NCBI GenBank assembly: GCA_039808025.1
Contig: JBDHSK010000022.1
Span: forward strand, 1 to 10,915
Reading direction: 5' to 3'
Origin: Sandaracinobacteroides sp039808025
GTDB taxonomy: Bacteria > Pseudomonadota > Alphaproteobacteria > Sphingomonadales > Sphingomonadaceae
DNA length: 10,915 nucleotides
Position numbers and translations under genes: made by a program. The notes below the pieces were generated by a model that worked only from the letters and a program-made list of their open reading frames with translations, was not told the origin of the DNA and made no database searches. Shown here in pieces: positions 7,662-10,915 of the stretch (within the stretch, counting starts at the first letter, position 1; every line of letters starts with the position of its first letter).

Positions 7662-7705
7662 TCATCAATCAACAAACCGACAAATCAACAAATCGACAAA
7701 TAATC
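7662..7705 (+). promoter_or_regulatory. A/C-rich leader with 8-bp repeats before the 119-residue gene
   Basis: The leader contains CAAACCGA, CAAATCAA and CAAATCGA in a row (7672-7695) and ends with CAAATAATC before ATG. A very similar leader precedes the amidase gene, and the 187-residue gene has a shorter form, AAAACGACA. It lacks a Shine-Dalgarno sequence, as is usual in Bacteroidota, where an unstructured A-rich leader supports initiation. Confidence 0.5.
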
Positions 7706-8065
7706 ATGGCACGTCCAATCTTCAGCAACGGAATCCTCGTCGGCATCAGCGGTCGCCTCGGCGACGTGGTGTACCGGCAGTACAAAGGAAGAACGCTCAC
7801 CTGCAAGCCTCCGGGACCCAGGACAACACCGCCGTCGCCCGCGCAGCGAAGAATCAATGAAAAGTTTAAAGCTGCAGGCCTATACGCCAGGGAGGTGATG
7901 GCCGACCCGGAAAGAAGCAAGGCCTATCAGAAACTCAAATCCCGCCACGCCTCTCTTTACCATGCAATCATGTCCGACTTCATAAAGAACGGACCCCTGC
8001 CTGATGGCTACCGGATTACTGGTTGTGGAACGAGGGTGAAGAGGAAGGCGGTGAGTAGTAAGTAG
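7706..8065 (+). CDS. Short paralogue of the 187-residue cassette protein, lacking the beta domain
   Basis: 119 residues. It aligns with the N-terminal half of the preceding gene product: ISGRLGDVVYRQYKGR (14-29) against VSGMLGDTMVFRKVRGK, a proline-rich linker PPGPRTTPPSPAQRR, KFKAAGLYAREVMADPE (53-69) against RFQEAAQYAVQQLAQRE, and IMSDFIKNGPL (88-98) against AVSDYLNAPIV. The C-terminal beta domain is absent and replaced by a short basic tail (GYRITGCGTRVKRKAVSSK). No signal peptide or membrane segment is present; the protein is strongly basic. The alignment supports the chosen start. The last four codons and the stop lie inside a GTRAGTR heptamer array, so the C-terminus has been captured or trimmed by repeat sequence. 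Function unknown; it may partner or modulate the long form. Confidence 0.82.
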   Translation: MARPIFSNGILVGISGRLGDVVYRQYKGRTLTCKPPGPRTTPPSPAQRRINEKFKAAGLYAREVMADPERSKAYQKLKSRHASLYHAIMSDFIKNGPLPDGYRITGCGTRVKRKAVSSK

Positions 8066-8120
8066 TGAGTAGTGAGTAGTGAGTGGTAAGTGGTAAGTGG
8101 TAAGTGGTAAGTGGTAAGTA
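8051..8120 (+). repeat. Ten-unit GTRAGTR heptamer array overlapping a gene end
   Basis: Exactly ten consecutive 7-base units fit GTRAGTR from 8051 to 8120, shifting from GTGAGTA forms on the left to GTAAGTG forms on the right. The first two units and one further base encode VSSK and the TAG stop of the 119-residue gene. Slippage could change unit number, but stops occur quickly in all frames, so only the last few residues would vary. Confidence 0.9.
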
Positions 8121-8126
8121 GTTCAA

Positions 8127-8190
8127 CCAGAAACTAGAAACCAGAAACTAGAAACACTTCAATCAACAAATCAACAAAACAAATCGACAA
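8127..8190 (+). promoter_or_regulatory. Heptamer array and A/C-rich leader of the amidase gene
   Basis: Four alternating heptamers, CCAGAAA and CTAGAAA (8127-8154), lead into CAATCAACAAATCAAC and then AAATCGACAA directly before the ATG. The ending matches the leader of the 119-residue gene. No Shine-Dalgarno sequence is present. Whether a promoter lies here or the gene is read from upstream cannot be told. Confidence 0.5.
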
Positions 8191-8817
8191 ATGACTTATA
8201 CATGGTTGCTAGACGCCGGTCACGGCGGGATGCTGGACGATGTCTACACCACCGCTCCCGGTAAGATGCACGTCTTCGATGACGGGCTCACCTTCTACGA
8301 GGGTGTGAACAACAGAATGATCGTCGACAAGCTGCGGGAGATCCTGCTCCGCAACGGGATCGAACACCGGCTCATTCACGATCGCGTCAGCGACACGCCG
8401 CTGGCCGAACGCGTAGCGCGCGCCAACCGGCTGCATGCAGAAAAGAAAAACTGCATCTACCTGTCGGTGCACAGCGACGCCATGCCCGACGGCGCACATG
8501 GCCAAGGTTCCGGCTTCTCGGTGTACACCTCCGTGGGCAAGACCCGCAGCGACGCCATCGCCGAAGTCTTCTGCAAAACCTACCAGCACAGGCTTGGTGA
8601 ATTCAAACTCCGCAAGGATCTCGCCGACGGCGACCAGGACAAAGAGGCGGACTTCTACGTCCTGAGAATGACCAACTGTCCGGCACTGCTGGTGGAGAAC
8701 CTGTTCTTCGACAACAGGGAAGAAGCAGAATTCCTACTAAGCGACAGCGGGCAACAACGCATCGCGATGGCAATGTTTGAGGCGATCTATCAGACGGAAG
8801 CCTTCACGATGAGTTAA
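8191..8817 (+). CDS. N-acetylmuramoyl-L-alanine amidase (Amidase_3 family)
   Basis: 208 residues, a single catalytic domain of about the usual length. It should cut the amide bond between N-acetylmuramic acid and L-alanine in peptidoglycan, using one zinc ion. The expected residues are all visible: His11 in LLDAGHGG, Glu37 in FYEGVNN, His94 in YLSVHSDA, and the catalytic Glu169 in LLVENLFF. GSGFSVYTS (106-114) and the LRMTNCPALLVE stretch are also typical. There is no signal peptide or wall-binding domain, so reaching the wall needs another route, such as a holin or cell lysis; that fits a phage-type endolysin beside a holin-like gene. The reading frame looks more G/C-rich than the left-hand T9SS gene, consistent with a separate origin. 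The start is set by the A/C leader and the immediate beta strand. The TAA stop lies within a heptamer array. Confidence 0.93.
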   Translation: MTYTWLLDAGHGGMLDDVYTTAPGKMHVFDDGLTFYEGVNNRMIVDKLREILLRNGIEHRLIHDRVSDTPLAERVARANRLHAEKKNCIYLSVHSDAMPDGAHGQGSGFSVYTSVGKTRSDAIAEVFCKTYQHRLGEFKLRKDLADGDQDKEADFYVLRMTNCPALLVENLFFDNREEAEFLLSDSGQQRIAMAMFEAIYQTEAFTMS

Positions 8818-8840
8818 AAGTGAAAAGACAGAAGTGAAAA
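8813..8840 (+). repeat. Heptamer array overlapping the amidase stop
   Basis: Units GTTAAAA, GTGAAAA, GACAGAA and GTGAAAA run from 8813 to 8840, and the TAA stop (8815-8817) is inside the first unit. The 98-residue gene ends in nearly the same way at 9675-9702. Confidence 0.75.
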
Positions 8841-8848
8841 GTGCTTTG

Positions 8849-8874
8849 CCCGCCGAAGCTTAAGCGTAGGTGGG
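8849..8874 (+). repeat. REP-like palindrome, copy 2
   Basis: Starts CCCGCCGAAGC and ends GCGTAGGTGGG, with the same folding pattern as copy 1. It is 19 bases away from copy 3 and separated from it by GAAGAATGCTT-type spacer sequence. Confidence 0.75.
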
Positions 8875-8893
8875 AAGAACGAAGAATGCTTCG

Positions 8894-8919
8894 CCCGCCG
8901 AAGCTTTAGCATAGGTGGG
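8894..8919 (+). repeat. REP-like palindrome, copy 3
   Basis: Starts CCCGCCGAAGC, ends GCATAGGTGGG. It forms a same-direction pair with copy 2. REP units often occur in pairs, though classical REPINs are head to head, which this is not. Confidence 0.75.
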
Positions 8920-8986
8920 AAGAAAGAAGAACGTTGAATGAAAAATGAAAAATGAGAACAACAACTCTGCGAGCTCTGCGCCTCCC

Positions 8987-9002
8987 TGCCTGCCGGCAGG
9001 CA
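8987..9002. repeat. Perfect 16-bp palindrome in the CTCTGCG module
   Basis: TGCCTGCCGGCAGGCA is its own reverse complement. The identical palindrome recurs at 10804-10819, and a version with one extra A lies at 105-121, each within the same module and flanked by CTCTGCGCCTCCC on the left and GTGAAA shortly to the right. Confidence 0.85.
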
Positions 9003-9040
9003 CGGTGCGTGAAACAATTTCACAGCGTAGTCATAATGCG

Positions 9041-9267
9041 TTTGCTCGGCCCGTATCTCACGCACCTGCCCGTCCGGCAGGCGGGAAGACGCCAAGGCGC
9101 AGTTCTTTTGCGTCAAATAAGTTCGCCTCGCAAGCTCGGGAGAACGCAAAGAAATGCGGTGCGCGCTGTCCGCGAATCTTTGTGCGCTCCCGAGCCATGC
9201 GAGGCAAACTTAGGTTCCAGCAAGCGAACTGCGGCTTCGCGGCTTTGCGTGAAATACTCCGAGCAAA
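9041..9267. repeat. Large nested inverted-repeat element, copy A
   Basis: Outer arms are TTTGCTCGG (9041-9049) and CCGAGCAAA (9259-9267). Within them TCACGCA (9058-9064) pairs with TGCGTGA (9246-9252), and a long inner pair, TAAGTTCGCCTCGC... (9118-9142) with ...GCGAGGCAAACTTA (9187-9212), matches over about 25 bases with one mismatch and a small bulge. Relative to copy B it carries a 21-base insertion at 9065-9085. It encodes nothing credible and looks like a MITE-like or structured element. Confidence 0.8.
9065..9085. repeat. 21-bp palindromic insertion inside element copy A
   Basis: In copy B and in block IV the text reads CTCACGCA directly followed by AAGACGC. Here exactly 21 bases, starting CCTGCCCG and ending GCAGGCGGG, separate the same two flanks. 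The insert is an imperfect palindrome related in sequence to TGCCTGCCGGCAGGCA at 8987-9002. No target-site duplication is evident. Confidence 0.7.
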
Positions 9268-9333
9268 AGAGACTGTGAACTGAGAACCATCAAACCAAGC
9301 CCGAAACCCAGAGCTCGGAACTCAGAACTTCAA

Positions 9334-9361
9334 CCAGAAACAAGAAACCAGAAACAAGAAA
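9334..9361 (+). repeat. CCAGAAA/CAAGAAA heptamer array in the leader of the 98-residue gene
   Basis: Four exact 7-base units alternate CCAGAAA and CAAGAAA. The amidase leader uses CCAGAAA/CTAGAAA in the same alternating way. After the array, TTTAACCAAAACCT leads into the ATG; TTAACCAAA also occurs before the 164-residue gene. Confidence 0.8.
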
Positions 9362-9377
9362 CCTTTAACCAAAACCT

Positions 9378-9674
9378 ATGAAAACAATCAAATCAACTCC
9401 CATATCCAAATTTCTTACCACCCACAACCTCACCCATCTCCTCGTCGGTGTAGCCGACATGCCGCCGAGTGTACCGCTGCTGGTATGGCTCAACGACGCG
9501 GTACAAGACGATATCACGCTCGGCAAGGCAGATAAGAAGAAGTTCGCCGAGCTGTGCAAACGCGAACAAGAAATCACGAACCAAAAGAAACCCGACCGTC
9601 CCGCGGCAAAGAAGAACGACGACGCGAAGCGAAGGAGGGGATTCTTGCTGGGGATGCTGGGAACGATGATTTAA
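9378..9674 (+). CDS. Short soluble paralogue of the holin-like protein
   Basis: 98 residues. The first 65 or so align with the start of the 164-residue protein: MKxxKxTxIxKFLTxxN at 1-17, LLVGVADMPPSVPLL (21-35) against VLEGVADLVPPVRLL, and KKKFAELCKREQE (53-65) against KKQFMEMYKLDLE. This fixes the start. It lacks the paralogue's hydrophobic C-terminal half; instead there is a lysine/arginine-rich stretch (KKPDRPAAKKNDDAKRRR, 70-87) and a weakly hydrophobic end, GFLLGMLGTMI (88-98), too short to cross a membrane with confidence. It could be a truncated duplicate or a soluble partner that tunes the membrane form, as antiholins do; this is inference. No family name is recognised. Confidence 0.75.
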   Translation: MKTIKSTPISKFLTTHNLTHLLVGVADMPPSVPLLVWLNDAVQDDITLGKADKKKFAELCKREQEITNQKKPDRPAAKKNDDAKRRRGFLLGMLGTMI

Positions 9675-9722
9675 GTGAAGAACTAAAAGTGAAAAGTGAA
9701 GAGTGCTTCGCCAGCCGGCTTG

Positions 9723-9748
9723 CCCGCCGTAGCCTTAGCGGAGGAGGG
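9723..9748 (+). repeat. REP-like palindrome, copy 4
   Basis: Starts CCCGCCGTAGCC, ends GCGGAGGAGGG. The following 19 bases, ending TTTGGCGAAGGAGGG, repeat the right half of copy 1, suggesting a recombination joint or partial duplication. Confidence 0.7.
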
Positions 9749-9779
9749 AGCCTTTGGCGAAGGAGGGAAAAGTGCTGCG

Positions 9780-9805
9780 CCCGCCGAATCTTTAGTGTAG
9801 GTGGG
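9780..9805 (+). repeat. REP-like palindrome, copy 5
   Basis: Starts CCCGCCGAATC, ends TGTAGGTGGG. Compared with copies 2 and 3 the centre has changed from AGC/GC to ATC/GT, which weakens the inner pairing, so this copy may be decaying. Confidence 0.65.
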
Positions 9806-9821
9806 AAGAAGGAAGAATGCG

Positions 9822-10022
9822 TTTACTCGGCCATATCTCACGCAAAGACGCAAAGGCGCAGTGCTTTACTTAAGATAAGTTCGCCTCGCAAGCTCGGGAG
9901 AACGCAAAGGGATGCGGTGCGCGCTGTTTTCTAATCATTGCGAGCTTCCGAGCCACGCGAGGCACCTAATGGAAGCAAACGAATAGCGGCTTCGCGGCTT
10001 TGCGTGAAATATTCCGAGTAAA
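9822..10022. repeat. Large nested inverted-repeat element, copy B
   Basis: Outer arms are TTTACTCGG (9822-9830) and CCGAGTAAA (10014-10022). Inside, TCACGCAAAGACGC... (9838-9859) pairs with ...GCGGCTTTGCGTGA (9986-10007), 19 of 22 positions. An inner pair (9876-9900 with 9945-9963) corresponds to the inner pair of copy A but is less perfect. It lies directly upstream of the 164-residue gene, as copy A lies upstream of the 98-residue gene. Confidence 0.8.
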
Positions 10023-10028
10023 AAGAAA

Positions 10029-10077
10029 CTCGAAACCCGGAACCCTGAACCCTGAACTGAGAACTACGAACTGTTAA
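10029..10077 (+). repeat. Seven-unit heptamer array in the leader of the 164-residue gene
   Basis: Units CTCGAAA, CCCGGAA, CCCTGAA, CCCTGAA, CTGAGAA, CTACGAA and CTGTTAA follow without gaps, sharing a C at the start and AA at the end. The array ends 16 bases before the ATG. Confidence 0.8.
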
Positions 10078-10093
10078 CCAAACATCTAACATC

Positions 10094-10588
10094 ATGAAGC
10101 CTTTAAAAGATACCCGAATAGGAAAATTCCTCACTGACAAAAACTTCGGCTACGTGCTTGAGGGAGTCGCGGACCTGGTACCGCCCGTACGATTGCTGGA
10201 AAGGATCAAGGACATCGCGCTGGGAGAGAAGGGTCACCTGAACGAGGAGGAGAAGAAACAGTTTATGGAGATGTACAAACTCGACCTGGAGGCCTTTGAC
10301 AAAGAGAACGAAGACCGCGCCGGCGCACGAACACGCGAGCGAGAGTTCATCGCTGCGGCAGGGCATATCGACTGGTTCATGACCATTTTTGGGCTGGTGA
10401 TCCTCATGTGCTTTGTGTTTACAACTGTCGTCTCCGCCCTGGGAAACATTCCAGCAGAGATGCGTGAGATCTTCATAGAGGGCCGCGCCGCTGTGCGTGA
10501 CATCGTGCTAGCCATCGCTGCGTACTACTGGGGAAGTTCGGCAGGCTCGAGGATGAAGGAGATGAGGAGATTGAAGAATGAAGAATGA
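10094..10588 (+). CDS. Holin-like membrane protein
   Basis: 164 residues. The N-terminal half (1-65) is paralogous to the 98-residue protein. It is followed by a charged segment with EDRAGARTRERE (73-84), a pattern I associate with phage holins of the three-transmembrane/GTA type, a clear membrane segment at about 94-114 (WFMTIFGLVILMCFVFTTVVS), and a second hydrophobic stretch at about 134-148 (VRDIVLAIAAYYWGS). The YYWGSSAGSRMKE ending resembles the YFGSxxxxK ending of such holins. The likely role is in the inner membrane, letting the signal-less amidase reach peptidoglycan; this is inferred from shape and context. The first hydrophobic segment of a three-segment holin could be represented by the GVADLVPPVRLL region, but it is weak. 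The last few codons and the stop fall in a GAAGAAT heptamer array. An unrelated small membrane protein remains possible. Confidence 0.78.
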   Translation: MKPLKDTRIGKFLTDKNFGYVLEGVADLVPPVRLLERIKDIALGEKGHLNEEEKKQFMEMYKLDLEAFDKENEDRAGARTREREFIAAAGHIDWFMTIFGLVILMCFVFTTVVSALGNIPAEMREIFIEGRAAVRDIVLAIAAYYWGSSAGSRMKEMRRLKNEE

Positions 10589-10628
10589 AGAAGGAAGAAG
10601 GAGTGAAAAGTGAAAAGTGAAAAGAGAA
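10573..10628 (+). repeat. Eight-unit heptamer array overlapping a gene end
   Basis: Units are GAAGAAT twice, GAAGAAG twice, GAGTGAA, AAGTGAA twice and AAGAGAA, without gaps. The codons for KNEE and the TGA stop of the holin-like gene lie within the first three units. Confidence 0.8.
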
Positions 10629-10671
10629 AAGTTGAATGGAGAACGAAGAGTGAAGAATGAAGAATGCTTTG

Positions 10672-10697
10672 CCCGCCGAAGCTTTAGCGTAGGTGGG
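10672..10697 (+). repeat. REP-like palindrome, copy 6
   Basis: Starts CCCGCCGAAGC, ends GCGTAGGTGGG; it differs from copy 2 only in the centre (TTTA rather than TTAA). Confidence 0.75.
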
Positions 10698-10717
10698 AAG
10701 AATGCTTTGCCGACTTG

Positions 10718-10743
10718 CCCGCCGCAGCTTTAGCGTAGGTGGG
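10718..10743 (+). repeat. REP-like palindrome, copy 7
   Basis: Starts CCCGCCGCAGC, ends GCGTAGGTGGG. It is paired in the same direction with copy 6, 20 bases apart, as copies 2 and 3 are. Confidence 0.75.
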
Positions 10744-10803
10744 AAGAAAGAAGAACGTTGAATGAAGAACGAAGACAACAACTCTGCGAGCTCTGCGCCT
10801 CCC

Positions 10804-10819
10804 TGCCTGCCGGCAGGCA
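10804..10819. repeat. Perfect 16-bp palindrome, second identical copy
   Basis: Same sequence and same module context as 8987-9002. Confidence 0.85.
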
Positions 10820-10857
10820 CGGTGCGTGAAATTATTTCACAGCATAGTCATAATGAG

Positions 10858-10915
10858 TTTGATCGGCCCATATCTCACGCAAAGACGCCAAGGCGCGGTG
10901 CTTTTGCATTAAATA
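10858..10915. repeat. Large nested inverted-repeat element, copy C (left part only)
   Basis: Begins TTTGATCGG (10858-10866) and continues with CTCACGCAAAGACGCC and AAGGCGCGGTGCTTTTGC before the window ends. It lacks the 21-base insertion of copy A. The right arms lie outside the window. Confidence 0.7.

Larger units (their letters stand above)
8818..9377 (+). repeat. Composite intergenic repeat block II (no gene)
   Basis: This 560-base spacer consists almost wholly of repeats: GTGAAAA-type heptamers, two REP-like palindromes, the CTCTGCG module (8961-9014) with a perfect palindrome, the large nested-palindrome element (9041-9267), then period-7 runs and the leader of the 98-residue gene. Several open frames cross it, but they only translate repeats and none has protein-like composition. 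Confidence 0.85.
9675..10093 (+). repeat. Composite intergenic repeat block III (no gene)
   Basis: This 419-base spacer starts on the base after the stop with heptamers GTGAAGA, ACTAAAA, GTGAAAA, GTGAAGA (9675-9702). Two REP-like palindromes and a partial one (about 9749-9767), element copy B (9822-10022) and a seven-unit heptamer leader (10029-10077) follow. The CTCTGCG module present in blocks I, II and IV is missing here. No protein-like frame is present. Confidence 0.85.
10589..10915 (+). repeat. Composite intergenic repeat block IV (cut by window end)
   Basis: After the heptamers come two REP-like palindromes, GAAYGAA units, the CTCTGCG module (about 10777-10831) with its 16-bp palindrome, and the left part of a third large element. 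It mirrors block II closely in order and sequence. No gene is present in these 327 bases. A further cassette gene beyond the window edge would fit the pattern. Confidence 0.85.

Noticed and set aside
8209..8589. Minus-strand 126-codon frame opposite the amidase
   Set aside because: Antisense shadow of a gene with all catalytic residues intact.
8945..9283. Long plus-strand frames inside block II
   Set aside because: They translate the palindromes and the nested element (peptides such as LPACRQA); overlapping frames are equally open, which is a G/C-rich repeat effect.
9554..9934. Plus-strand 126-codon frame across the end of the 98-residue gene
   Set aside because: Wrong frame relative to the paralogue alignment and mostly REP sequence.
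6919..10588. Complete prophage or contractile injection system
   Set aside because: No capsid, portal, terminase, tail sheath, baseplate or integrase coding is seen; only amidase and holin-like features support phage ancestry.
8818..10915. Integron-type gene cassettes with attC sites
   Set aside because: Repeats between genes are suggestive, but no attC core sites (GTTRRRY/RYYYAAC in folded pairs) or integrase were recognised, and the elements precede genes rather than follow each one.

Overview
The window looks like chromosomal DNA of a Bacteroidota bacterium, probably Cytophagales or Chitinophagales; I cannot place it more precisely. The reasons are a large exported protein ending in a type IX secretion (T9SS) sorting domain, a lipoprotein with an acidic surface-export motif after its cysteine, no Shine-Dalgarno sequences (A/C-rich leaders stand before the starts instead), and intergenic DNA packed with short repeats.

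Layout. Positions 1-217 are the cut end of a composite repeat block. Then come three genes on the minus strand: a 1541-residue T9SS cargo protein with Ig-like and GloVer (TIGR03803-type) repeats (218-4843), a surface lipoprotein built of seven YWKNG repeats (4953-5930), and a 92-residue helix-turn-helix protein (6076-6354). A 564-base divergent region (6355-6918) follows. It has no convincing gene but holds a 9-bp-arm palindrome, an 11-bp-period array and a 10-bp-period array.

From 6919 to 10588 five genes run on the plus strand: a 187-residue protein with a C-terminal beta domain, a 119-residue paralogue of its N-terminal half, an N-acetylmuramoyl-L-alanine amidase (Amidase_3 type), a 98-residue protein without an evident membrane segment, and a 164-residue holin-like membrane protein whose N-terminal half is paralogous to the 98-residue protein. 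So a central amidase is flanked by two long/short paralogue pairs. The best reading is a phage-derived cell-wall lysis or export cassette with a nearby regulator; no capsid, tail, portal, terminase or integrase gene is visible.

The spacers in and around the cassette are highly structured. Most low-complexity runs have an exact 7-bp period, and four arrays overlap or abut stop codons. Seven roughly 26-bp REP-like palindromes occur. A larger element of about 200-230 bp with nested inverted repeats precedes both the 98- and the 164-residue genes, and begins again at the window end. Its two complete copies differ by a matched change in both outer arms, as expected if the folded form is maintained. 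The repeat blocks all face the same way, which suggests that block-plus-gene units were duplicated by repeat-mediated recombination.
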